DNA from: Nitrospirota bacterium
Lineage (GTDB): Bacteria > NPL-UPA2 > JAADIA01
Assembly: GCA_013151555.1 (NCBI GenBank)
Contig: JAADIA010000091.1
Span: 1-32,367 of the forward strand
DNA: 32,367 nt
Reading direction: 5' to 3'
Part shown: positions 8,012 to 15,034 of the stretch, piece by piece
Layout of the letters: each line of letters opens with the position of its first letter
Position numbering within the stretch: position 1 is the stretch's first letter
Program-made: the position numbers and the translations under genes
The notes under the pieces: generated by a model
Told to the model about the DNA's origin: nothing
Seen by the model: only the letters and a program-made list of their open reading frames with translations
The model's database searches: none

Positions 8012-8812
8012 TTACATGTATCCAAGAGATCTTAATTTTTGCATCATATAGGCGGATTCTTTATCCTGGGCTCTCCCGCTGCGCTCGGAAACATCCGTAG
8101 TTCTTATCTCTTCTATTATTTCGTCTACTGTGCCGGCTTTTGAATCTACAGGATTGCAACAGGTCTCACATCCGATGCTTCGATATCTCTTTCCGTCTTT
8201 GGATAAGTAAAGCTCTACTACCGGCAGATTTTCTCTTTTTACGTATTCCCATACATCCAGTTCCGTCCACCCTAAGAGAGGATGGATTCTCAAGTGTTCC
8301 TCATCTTTTGCTTTAGTTTTATATTGGTCCCATAATTCGGGGGGTTGTTCCCGGTAGTTCCATTCGAAATCTTCATCCCGGGGAGAGAAAACCCTCTCTT
8401 TTGCTCTAATACCGTGCTCGTCTCTTCTGATGCCCAGATATAGAGCCCGGAAATTGTTTTTGGCTATAGCGTCTTTTAAAGCGTTTGTTTTCAATTCGGT
8501 GCAACATTCCAGCTTGCCTTTATCCGGACATACTCCCCTGTCTATTGCGGCCTGGTTTTTGTAGACTATCAGGTCTAATCCCCATTCCCGGGCATACTTG
8601 TCTCTGAATTGATATATTTCTTGAAACTTATGGCCGGTATCCAGATGCATTACGGGGAAGGGAAGTTTTCCGTAGAAAGCTTTTCTCACTAACCAGAGAA
8701 GGGCGGTAGAGTCTTTACCTATCGACCAGAGCATAGCTACCTTTTTAAATTGTCTATAGGCTTCCCGGATTATAAAGATGCTCTGGTTTTCTAATTCTGA
8801 AAGATGGTCCAA
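8012..8812 (-). CDS. cysD: Sulfate adenylyltransferase subunit 2
   Basis: A 266-residue PP-loop ATP pyrophosphatase-fold protein, the catalytic subunit of the CysDN ATP sulfurylase that makes APS from ATP and sulfate. The PP-motif SIGKDST is at residues 30-36. HLDTGHKFQEIYQFRD and IRRDEHGIRAKER match the family, and the C-terminal SERSGRAQD segment is the usual nucleotide-end signature. It lacks the longer internal loops of the E. coli protein (about 300 residues) and has a CETCCNPVDS segment instead; PAPS reductases share this fold, but the following cysN makes CysD the right call. The start is a TTG at 8812, preceded by AAAGGA; the upstream ATG at 8820 is followed at once by TAA. It lies 20 nt after the chain-length gene. 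Confidence 0.92.
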   Translation of the reverse strand: MDHLSELENQSIFIIREAYRQFKKVAMLWSIGKDSTALLWLVRKAFYGKLPFPVMHLDTGHKFQEIYQFRDKYAREWGLDLIVYKNQAAIDRGVCPDKGKLECCTELKTNALKDAIAKNNFRALYLGIRRDEHGIRAKERVFSPRDEDFEWNYREQPPELWDQYKTKAKDEEHLRIHPLLGWTELDVWEYVKRENLPVVELYLSKDGKRYRSIGCETCCNPVDSKAGTVDEIIEEIRTTDVSERSGRAQDKESAYMMQKLRSLGYM

Positions 8813-8832
8813 TTTTACATATCCTTTTTTTA

Positions 8833-10392
8833 TCAGGCGGATACAATAATAAGTCCTATTATCAAGCTGAGAAAGAAAGCAACAGAAAAACCGGCAATTA
8901 GCATCCAGATGTTGCGGCGTTTAGTTTCCTGGGCAGCTAAATCGTCCGGGGTAAGAATTACTGGAATTGCTGCCAGGACCGGTAAATTCAAAGTGGCCTT
9001 GGCATCTTCCATTCCGTGGAGGGAATGGTCGGAGAACTCTGCGAGAAAAATAACTCCAAATCCCAGGAGCGAGCCCACTATGATACTAACAATGGCCATC
9101 AGTCCCTTTCGAGGTTTAGATGGCTTGAGGGGGAGGCGGGCAGAGGAGATGATTTTGTATTCGGTTCCCCGTTCTTTCACTTCCACCTGGGAAATACGGT
9201 TGGATTCGAAACGCTGGAGAAGCATCGCGTAGACACTCTGGTTTACCTTGTTGTCCCGGGTGAGCTGGGCAAGTTTGCGTTCAGCAGCGGGGACATCATC
9301 TACTCGCTTTTGGAATTCAGCAACTAATTTTTCCAATTCCTTCTTGCGGGCTTCCTGGTTTCTGAGATTGATTTCCAATTCCCGGTATCGCTGTTCCAGA
9401 CGTTGATAAACGGGATCTAAAGAAGAAGTTTTGCTGTTCACGGTTTCCTCAACGGCCCTGGCTAATCTTTCTTTCATTTTAGCAATCTGGCCGCGTAATT
9501 CGATTACCCGGGGATGCTCTTCAGTAGCATCCACGAGAAGGTTCGTTAATTCCATCTCGGCTTTGACAATTTGAGCATTCAGTTCATCGAGTAAAGGATT
9601 TAAACCGCGGGTAGTTTCAGTAATAATTAATCTTTCGTCACCGCTGAGTTGTTTCTTCAAGAGATCAAGTTCCCGAGTTAATTCTTTATAAGTTAAGGTT
9701 ACATCGACTAATTGGGACTCATATTGAACCAGTTTTTGCAGGTTAACGTTTTCCTGCATCCCGGGGAAGGTCATCAGATTCTTCTCTTTGAATTCATAGA
9801 GAGCGCGGTCGGACTCTTCCAGTTTTTTCTTGTAACGGTTGAGCTGCTCTCCGATGAACCCTACGGCGGTAACTGCTTCCTCCCGTTGAGCGCTGAGGTT
9901 GGATTCAATAAAAATCTGGGTTAGGATATTAACGGCATCCCGGGCTTTAACGGGATCCCGGTCCTCAAAGGATAGCTCAAAGACATTGGGGGCCCGCATT
10001 GTGATGGAGAAATGGTCTCGCACATCGTTAAGAACCTTATCCATTTCTTCCAGGGAAGTAATCCCTTTATCAAGACCCAGGCGGCGAACTAATTCCCAGA
10101 GACGGGGCCAGGAAAGCATCTGTTCCTGAATAGAGAGAAGCTGCTCTGCCAGATCGGGAGGACTAACGGCTCGTCCGGTTGTCTGTTCCAGGGGATTAAT
10201 AACCGGAGGGGTCTGGATCATAATCATGGAAGATGTCCGGTAGATGGGAGGGAGATAAAAAGAGATAGTGGTAACTAGAAAGAAGATGATGATTATTGGG
10301 AGCAAGAAGAACCATTTGCGACGAAAAAGGACCTGAAGATAATCACGCAAGGTAGCTTGCAGTTTAGCTCCTGGTGAGTCGAATGGGGGCAT
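8833..10392 (-). CDS. Wzz/GumC-like polysaccharide chain-length determinant
   Basis: A 519-residue inner-membrane co-polymerase. After a short cytoplasmic stretch (LQATLRDYLQVLFRRKW) comes a transmembrane helix at about residues 27-48, then a periplasmic region with long heptad-rich coiled coils (about 160-370). A proline-rich SARLPLKPSKPRKG motif precedes the second transmembrane helix near 430-452, and an extra helix ends the protein (WMLIAGFSVAFFLSLIIGLIIV). It has no fused kinase domain; the CpsD-type protein is encoded separately upstream. I chose the ATG at 10392 because GGGAGGAAA precedes it at the right distance. An in-frame ATG at 10440 would overlap the end of the export gene by 37 bp and lacks a ribosome site. 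The protein sets chain length and bridges polymerisation to the Wza-like exporter. Confidence 0.92.
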   Translation of the reverse strand: MPPFDSPGAKLQATLRDYLQVLFRRKWFFLLPIIIIFFLVTTISFYLPPIYRTSSMIMIQTPPVINPLEQTTGRAVSPPDLAEQLLSIQEQMLSWPRLWELVRRLGLDKGITSLEEMDKVLNDVRDHFSITMRAPNVFELSFEDRDPVKARDAVNILTQIFIESNLSAQREEAVTAVGFIGEQLNRYKKKLEESDRALYEFKEKNLMTFPGMQENVNLQKLVQYESQLVDVTLTYKELTRELDLLKKQLSGDERLIITETTRGLNPLLDELNAQIVKAEMELTNLLVDATEEHPRVIELRGQIAKMKERLARAVEETVNSKTSSLDPVYQRLEQRYRELEINLRNQEARKKELEKLVAEFQKRVDDVPAAERKLAQLTRDNKVNQSVYAMLLQRFESNRISQVEVKERGTEYKIISSARLPLKPSKPRKGLMAIVSIIVGSLLGFGVIFLAEFSDHSLHGMEDAKATLNLPVLAAIPVILTPDDLAAQETKRRNIWMLIAGFSVAFFLSLIIGLIIVSA

Positions 10393-10403
10393 CGTTTCCT
10401 CCC

Positions 10404-11204
10404 TTAGTACCGGTAGCCGGGACGGGTAGTGTAATACCATTTATCATATTCGGCGCGGCGTTTATAGTAGTCCTTATCAAATTGGTAATAAAGGCTCTGT
10501 AAAGAGCTGGCTTTTGAGGCCGGGTTGAGAATCTGGTCGAGGAGGGTATTCCACTTGCTGGCTATAGTTGAAGGAACATAGATAATATCTCCCGACTTTA
10601 AGGTTAGATTCTGCCTCAAATCTCCTTTGTAAAGCAAGGTATAAAGGTTCACTTTTTTGCTGCTGGGCTTTTTAGGGTCGGGATCTATTATCCGGGCACG
10701 GCGTAAAGAAGCGTAGGGGGTAGGCAGCCCGGCTTCAAAGATGGCTTCCATTAAGGTTGTACTGCTTCCTTTCATAGTATAACGCCCGGGTTTGAGAACT
10801 TCACCGACTACGTAATATTTTTTGGAACCGTACTGAACGATAGAAACAGTCACTTGAGGATTATAAAGGTATTTTTTGAGTTTTTCGGTAATCTCTTGTT
10901 CAAGCTTATCCTGGGTGATGCCGGTCAGTTTAAGTTCCTTCCAGAAGGGTAGGGTCATGAAAGAAGGGTCCGTTTTATCAGGGAAAGTTGCCTGACCGCT
11001 CTTGGCAATAATAACTATGCCGGTAAATTCCGGATGCCGTTCGGTAGTAACACTGATAATATCATCGCCTCCCAGGATATATTTGGCCGGGGTTTCCTGT
11101 TTAGCAGGAGCAACCTCTACCTGGAGTAACGGGCCGGTGGCGGCACATCCGGTAAGTAAGACTATAACTATTATTCCTATAAGGCTGTTTGCATACTTGG
11201 GCAT
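10404..11204 (-). CDS. Wza-like outer-membrane polysaccharide export lipoprotein
   Basis: A 266-residue Poly_export/SLBB protein. The N-terminus MPKYANSLIGIIVIVLLTGC is a lipoprotein signal peptide with lipobox LTGC; the acylated Cys is about residue 20. Then comes the Poly_export domain (YILGGDDIISVTTERHPEF ... LKKYLYNPQVTVSI) and one SLBB beta-grasp segment (VGEVLKPGRYTM ... EAIFEAGLP). The C-terminus is Tyr/Arg-rich. The chosen ATG has GGGGAG seven nucleotides upstream and starts the signal peptide directly; an in-frame start 18 codons earlier (11258) would spoil the signal peptide. Members form the outer-membrane channel for EPS or capsule. The gene ends 11 nt before the chain-length gene. 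Confidence 0.93.
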   Translation of the reverse strand: MPKYANSLIGIIVIVLLTGCAATGPLLQVEVAPAKQETPAKYILGGDDIISVTTERHPEFTGIVIIAKSGQATFPDKTDPSFMTLPFWKELKLTGITQDKLEQEITEKLKKYLYNPQVTVSIVQYGSKKYYVVGEVLKPGRYTMKGSSTTLMEAIFEAGLPTPYASLRRARIIDPDPKKPSSKKVNLYTLLYKGDLRQNLTLKSGDIIYVPSTIASKWNTLLDQILNPASKASSLQSLYYQFDKDYYKRRAEYDKWYYTTRPGYRY

Positions 11205-11220
11205 AGTTAATCTCCCCACT

Positions 11221-11320
11221 AAATAAGCTCTAAATATCAAGTAAGAGCTAAACATCAAGCACCAAATTTCAAAATTGGTGATTTAGTCATTGGTTATTAT
11301 TTAGTATTGGTTATTATTTA
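11221..11320. repeat. AATAACC iterated-word inverted repeat, copy 1
   Basis: The gap between cpsD-like stop (11322) and the Wza start. The left arm repeats words such as AATATCAAG and ATCAAGCACCAAAT; the right arm carries TTGGTGATTTAG followed by CATTGGTTATTATTT twice. A perfect short stem CACCAAATTT/AAATTGGTG forms the apex. The same words, ATCAAGCACCAAAT and GGTGATTTAG, recur in copy 2 at 18541-18720, in the other half of the window. Confidence 0.8.
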
Positions 11321-11321
11321 T

Positions 11322-12164
11322 TTACAGATGACGATAAATAAAGTCCGGTATGGGATGTTCGACATGGGTTAATACATATCCGAGAATTTCAGCTTTAGTT
11401 TCGGCCAGTACTGATTGAGCTCGCTGGATTACTTCTCTTTTGGTCGCATTGGCTTTAATGACTAAAAGAACGCCGTCTGTTTCCCGAGCGATAATTCCGG
11501 CATCGGTTACTGCGAGAACGGGAGCAGTATCTATAATTATATATTCGAACCGGGACTTAATTTCAGTTAACAGGTGTTTCATTTTCGCTGATTCTAATAA
11601 TGAAGAAGGGTTAGAAACAGCTTTACTGCCGGGCAAGACAGTAAGGTTATTGATTTTAGTAGGTAAGAGGATTGATTCTAAAGATATGTTATCGGTTAGA
11701 AAGTCTGCTAAACCGGCCTTGGGAGTCAAATTTAGATACTGATAAACCTGGGGTTTCCAGATATCTCCATCTATAAGCAAGATAGGCTTATTAATATCCT
11801 GAGCCATTATGATAGCCAAATTAATAGCGGTGATGGTCTTGCCTTCTCCGTAAGTAGAACTACTTATTACCAGGGTGTGAGGAGAATTTTTGGCGTTTAA
11901 GGATTGGATGTTGGTTCTAATCAACCGGTATTGTTCGGAAGCAGGCGAATGAGGTTCAAAGTAAGTAACGAGATGAGGGTCAAGACCTGTAATGGATGGC
12001 GGCGATAAGGGAACCGTAGGCAAAGCTCGCGGGGGTCCCTTTTTATTAATACTTTGGGAAGGTACCTCTTTTGAAGGTGGTGGAACTTTATCTTCTTGTT
12101 GCTGCCGGAGGCGCTCTTCGCGTTCCTTGGCTGCTTTTTGAAGTGCTTCGGTTATTTTGCTCAT
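11322..12164 (-). CDS. CpsD/CapB-family (BY-kinase-like) ATPase of exopolysaccharide synthesis
   Basis: A 280-residue P-loop protein of the MinD/BY-kinase fold, the cytoplasmic partner of the Wzz-like protein. Features: a charged, proline-rich N-terminal 60 residues (MSKITEALQKAAKEREERLR opens it), then SEQYRLIRTNIQ near 76-87, Walker A SSSTYGEGKT at 101-110, Walker A' LLIDGD at 129-134 and Walker B IIIDTAP near 214. The family Walker A is usually SSxPGEGKS; here Tyr105 replaces the Pro. The C-terminus (IPDFIYRHL) holds only one Tyr, not the Tyr-rich tail used for autophosphorylation by classical BY-kinases. This is typical of exosortase-associated 'tyrosine autokinase' relatives, so kinase activity is unproven. 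It is the first gene behind the 12312-12340 promoter, with a ribosome site AAACGGGAG. Confidence 0.88.
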   Translation of the reverse strand: MSKITEALQKAAKEREERLRQQQEDKVPPPSKEVPSQSINKKGPPRALPTVPLSPPSITGLDPHLVTYFEPHSPASEQYRLIRTNIQSLNAKNSPHTLVISSSTYGEGKTITAINLAIIMAQDINKPILLIDGDIWKPQVYQYLNLTPKAGLADFLTDNISLESILLPTKINNLTVLPGSKAVSNPSSLLESAKMKHLLTEIKSRFEYIIIDTAPVLAVTDAGIIARETDGVLLVIKANATKREVIQRAQSVLAETKAEILGYVLTHVEHPIPDFIYRHL

Positions 12165-12311
12165 AGGGAATACTCCCGTTTAAGCTCTTTATTATTTTGT
12201 TTGTAGGGCAGGTGAATCATCCCCTTCTAACTTACTATCAAAATTGAGTTTGAAAAACTTAAAATTTCAAAGTATTAACAGATATTCAGAGACGCTAAAT
12301 TTACTTGAGGA

Positions 12312-12340
12312 ATTATACCTTAAAGTAATGAATTTGTCAA
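12312..12340 (-). promoter_or_regulatory. Consensus sigma-70 promoter of the EPS operon
   Basis: On the minus strand TTGACA (12340-12335) and TATAAT (12317-12312) are both perfect consensus hexamers with a 17-nt spacer. The predicted start is near 12305, giving a leader of about 140 nt before the cpsD-like gene. The leader ends in GGGAGTATTCCC directly before the ATG; the arms GGGA/TCCC could pair over the ribosome site. Confidence 0.85.
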
Positions 12341-12341
12341 G

Positions 12342-12380
12342 TGTTTAGAGATTTGTTTAGAGATTCAGTGCATGTTTAGA
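12342..12380 (-). promoter_or_regulatory. Tandem 12-bp repeats abutting the -35 box (candidate operator)
   Basis: On the minus strand AATCTCTAAACA occurs twice without a gap (plus coordinates 12354-12365 and 12342-12353), ending one base before the -35 hexamer. A third TCTAAACA lies further upstream (12373-12380). Direct repeats at this position are typical of sites for response regulators or other dimeric activators; no regulator gene is in the window. Confidence 0.55.
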
Positions 12381-12472
12381 TGTTTTTTGGATTCTTTTTT
12401 GGGAGAGAAAACTTATGGTTTTAATGATATTCTCCGATGAGAAATAGTAAGGATGTTAGGTGAAGAAAGTAG

Positions 12473-13438
12473 TTAGTGCTTACCGGAGAACTCTGCAAGA
12501 GCATCTTTGACAAGGGTCTCGGTAATCTTGTGAGATCCCTGCACGTAACTGGTGAGAAGGGACTGGTCGCAGACCATATTGATGAGACGAGGGATGCCGT
12601 GGGAATAAGCATAAATGGTCTGAAGGGCAGCAGTGGTAAAATGAACCGGTGGAGGTGAAGTGGTCTCTTGCTGCCGGGAAGGAATTATTATTGCCTGTTT
12701 ACATTTTGGGCAATCGGCTTCCCTGTCAGCATGTTTCAGGGATGCGACTAATAATTTCCCACATTTTTTACAGTTAAACTTGACTGAACGGGGGAGAGCC
12801 GGTTTTTTAGCTTTGGTGGCGATTTTGAGGCGGTGGTTGATATAAGCGGTAGTCTCTTCTTCGTTGAGAGGATAGATATGATAGTAGACGTTAATACGCT
12901 GTTTAAGCTGAGCGAGTTTCTGGAGATTGAGTTGGTCGCGAAGTTCGGGCTGGCCGAGGAGGAGAATCTGGATTAGTTTTTCTTTTTCCGTTTCCAGATT
13001 GGAAAGCATTCGGATTTCTTCCAGGACTGAGGGGCGAAGGTTCTGAGCTTCATCAACAATAAGGACGACATTGTAACCTAAGGAAAGTTGACGGATAAGG
13101 AAATTGTTTAGTTCTTTCATCAACTGAACTTTATTTTTGGATTTGGTTTGAATTCCGAAATCTTCTAAAGCGAGTTGAATGAGTTGTTTTCCGGTAAGGT
13201 AAGTGTTGGTGATGATAGCGGTTTTGGTATGGGTATCGAGTTTGTTAAGGAAGGTGCGGCAGATAGTAGTTTTACCGGAACCGATTTCTCCGGTTATAAC
13301 GGCGAAGCCTTTACGTTCGTTAACGGTGTAAATGAGACTGTTGAGTGCTTCCTCATGTTCTTTGGAGGAAAAAAAGTATTTGGAATCGGGGGTAAGGTTA
13401 AAAGGTTTTTCGGTAAAATTGTAAAATTGTTCGTACAT
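12473..13438 (-). CDS. ExeA/GspA-like AAA ATPase with zinc-ribbon insertion
   Basis: A 321-residue AAA+ ATPase of the ExeA/TniB type; members close to it sit in exosortase-associated EPS loci. It opens with MYEQFYNFTEKPFNLTPDSK, the family signature. Walker A GEIGSGKT is at 50-57 and Walker B VVLIVDEAQNL at 124-134; LLGQPELRDQL near 160 is sensor-1 region. In the C-terminal lid (HRLKIA ... FTTAALQTIYAYSHGIPRLIN) about 55 extra residues are inserted, with a zinc ribbon of Cys223, Cys226, Cys243 and Cys246 (FNCKKCGKLL...DCPKCKQAIIIP). The protein may energise or regulate EPS assembly; a partner is unknown. It is divergent from dprA and upstream of the main EPS promoter, so it may have its own transcript. 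Confidence 0.88.
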   Translation of the reverse strand: MYEQFYNFTEKPFNLTPDSKYFFSSKEHEEALNSLIYTVNERKGFAVITGEIGSGKTTICRTFLNKLDTHTKTAIITNTYLTGKQLIQLALEDFGIQTKSKNKVQLMKELNNFLIRQLSLGYNVVLIVDEAQNLRPSVLEEIRMLSNLETEKEKLIQILLLGQPELRDQLNLQKLAQLKQRINVYYHIYPLNEEETTAYINHRLKIATKAKKPALPRSVKFNCKKCGKLLVASLKHADREADCPKCKQAIIIPSRQQETTSPPPVHFTTAALQTIYAYSHGIPRLINMVCDQSLLTSYVQGSHKITETLVKDALAEFSGKH

Positions 13439-13479
13439 TTTAATCTCTATCCCTGTGGGTTAATCAGAACCTTTTTTTT

Positions 13480-13646
13480 GACAGGATTAACAGGATGAAC
13501 GGGATTATTATTTCCCCAATGTTCTTACTTTTCGTTTTACATTGACTTTCTTCTCACCAAAATTTAATAGTAATCCTACCTGTTTTCCAGTGGCCGTTAG
13601 ATAATTTACTCGATATTTTTATCTTGTCTATCCAGTTAATCCTGTC
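13480..13646. repeat. 17-bp inverted repeat enclosing the GxxExxY remnant
   Basis: GACAGGATTAACAGGAT (13480-13496) and its complement ATCCAGTTAATCCTGTC (13630-13646) match at 16 of 17 positions. They bracket a 36-codon coding remnant on the minus strand. The words GACAGGAT/AACAGGAT are themselves iterated, like the other repeat families of the window. Confidence 0.75.
13508..13618 (-). pseudogene. GxxExxY-family protein, C-terminal remnant
   Basis: Read on the minus strand, this segment encodes 36 codons before TAA TAA. The product contains YLTATGKQVGLLLNFGEKKV and ends KRKVRTLGK. This matches the C-terminus of the GxxExxY family (NYLKATG.xxGLLINFG then a basic tail), small proteins of unknown function. 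The expected upstream part (GxGxxExxY and the PD-(D/E)XK-like middle) is absent: an in-frame TAA precedes the segment and repeat DNA follows. No start codon or ribosome site is present, so this is a fossil of a gene, not an active one. The match is from memory of the family. Confidence 0.65.
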
Positions 13647-13795
13647 TGAATTTCTTTAAAGATTCTTTCTCTTAACTATCATCTTAGGAACAGAGTTAAT
13701 ATTATCATAAATATACCTAATAACCGGGGTGCTGTCAATGGCCCGTCAGTTTTTTTCTTTACTTTCTTCTTTTAGCTTGGTATATATTGGGCAAG

Positions 13796-14908
13796 ATGGA
13801 TAAGATAGATAGACTGAAGTTTTGGTTGGCCTTGAATGCTATTCCCGGTCTGGGAGCACGGAGAGCGAAGCTGCTTCTGAAACATTTTGGGAGTCCTCAG
13901 GCTATCCTTGCAGCTCCTTCTTCTAAGTTAAGAGGAATTCCCGGTATCGGTCCGGAACTGACCAAGAGAATAATAAACTGGAAAACATATCTGGATTTGG
14001 ACAAAGAATTTTGTTTGTTGGAAAAGCATCAGGTTAAGGTAATTGTTGTTGATGATAGCTCTTATCCAAAAAACTTAATAAACATTTTTGATCCTCCCTT
14101 AATCCTTTATATAAAAGGAGAGCTCCTTCCCCGGGACTGGATTTCGGTAGCTATTGTGGGCTCCCGGCGTTCTTCTTTTTATGGAAGGAGAACAGCAGAG
14201 AAGTTAGGCCGGGAACTGGCGGCCAGGGGATTGACAGTAGTTAGTGGCCTGGCTCGGGGTGTCGATTCGGCGGCTCACAAAGGAGCGTTATCCGGTGCCG
14301 GACGGACGATAGCTGTTCTGGGAAGCGGTTTGGATGTGGTTTATCCTCCTGAAAATAAGGAACTGATGGAAGAGATTTCCCGAAAAGGAGCAGTCGTCTC
14401 GGAGTTTCCTATGTCCACTTTTCCCGAGAGAGGGAATTTCCCCCGGCGGAATCGAATTATCAGCGGTCTTTCTTTGGGAGTGGTAGTTGTGGAAGCGGCT
14501 CAAAGGAGCGGGGCTTTGATTACTGTTGACTGTGCTCTCGAACAAGGCCGGGAGGTCTTTGCTCTTCCCGGGAAAGTGGATTCTCTGACCAGCCGGGGCA
14601 CTAATATATTGATTCAACAGGGAGCTAAGCTGGTGACTACCAGCGAAGATATCATTGAGGAACTGGAGCCGATATGGGAAAAGTTGTATCCGGAGAAGGA
14701 GATGAGAAACACCGATAACCTGCCTTTGCCTCCTTTGAAAGAAGAAGAGATGAAGGTATATAATCTTTTATCCGATGAGCCTAAACAGGTGGATTCTCTT
14801 ATCGGGGAAAGCGGATTGCTTCCCGGTCATATTTCTTCTGTTCTCTTGATGCTGCAGATGAAGAAGCTTATTAAAGAACTTCCCGGGAAGAAATATATAA
14901 AAGCGTGA
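13796..14908 (+). CDS. dprA: DNA-processing protein DprA (Smf)
   Basis: A 370-residue protein that loads RecA on incoming single-stranded DNA in natural transformation; it is also conserved in non-competent bacteria. Order of domains: N-terminal helix-hairpin-helix/SAM-like region (AIPGLGARRAKLLLKHFG, then GIPGIGPELTKRI), the extended Rossmann DprA core with VAIVGSRRSS, VVSGLARGVDSAAHKGAL, VLGSGLDVVYPPENK, PRRNRIISGLS and SGALITVD, and a C-terminal winged helix (about residues 315-370, DEPKQVDSLIGESGLLPGHI). Length is normal. I take the ATG at 13796; a TTG three codons earlier (13787) is possible, and neither has a strong ribosome site. It is the first of the plus-strand housekeeping run. Confidence 0.95.
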   Translation: MDKIDRLKFWLALNAIPGLGARRAKLLLKHFGSPQAILAAPSSKLRGIPGIGPELTKRIINWKTYLDLDKEFCLLEKHQVKVIVVDDSSYPKNLINIFDPPLILYIKGELLPRDWISVAIVGSRRSSFYGRRTAEKLGRELAARGLTVVSGLARGVDSAAHKGALSGAGRTIAVLGSGLDVVYPPENKELMEEISRKGAVVSEFPMSTFPERGNFPRRNRIISGLSLGVVVVEAAQRSGALITVDCALEQGREVFALPGKVDSLTSRGTNILIQQGAKLVTTSEDIIEELEPIWEKLYPEKEMRNTDNLPLPPLKEEEMKVYNLLSDEPKQVDSLIGESGLLPGHISSVLLMLQMKKLIKELPGKKYIKA

Positions 14909-14910
14909 AA

Positions 14911-15006
14911 AGTTGTAAGTATTAAGTTGTAAGTTGTAAGTATTAAGTTTTTTTTCTTAATTCTTAATGCTTAATACTTAATACTTAATTCTTATAACTT
15001 ACAACT
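14911..15006. repeat. TTAAGTATTAAG iterated-word inverted repeat, copy 1
   Basis: This fills the dprA-topA gap. The left arm iterates AGTTGTAAGTATTAAG; after a T-run the right arm iterates the complementary CTTAATACTTAATAC and ends TAACTTACAACT. The two arms can fold into a long AT-rich hairpin. The same words recur at 17197-17304, on the other side of topA. Confidence 0.85.
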
Positions 15007-15034
15007 GTTCTAAACTGTTTTAAAAGGAGTAATA

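Larger units (their letters stand above)
12165..12472. other. 308-bp gap between the cpsD-like and ExeA-like genes
   Basis: The stretch holds the EPS promoter, the tandem repeats and the leader described separately. I see no coding frame and no clear rho-independent terminator after the ExeA-like gene, so read-through from that gene into the operon is possible. The part at 12381-12472 shows nothing I can interpret. Confidence 0.7.
13439..13795. other. Divergent gap between ExeA-like gene and dprA
   Basis: A 357-bp stretch between divergent genes. Promoters for both must lie here or in the repeat, but I find no pair of good -35/-10 boxes for either direction. It contains the inverted repeat and GxxExxY remnant (13480-13646). 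The AT-rich part at 13690-13730 before dprA is the likeliest promoter site. Confidence 0.6.

Noticed and set aside
8804-9232. Plus-strand frame of 142 codons opposite the chain-length gene
   Set aside because: It is a shadow of the minus-strand Wzz-like gene, with no homology or ribosome site.
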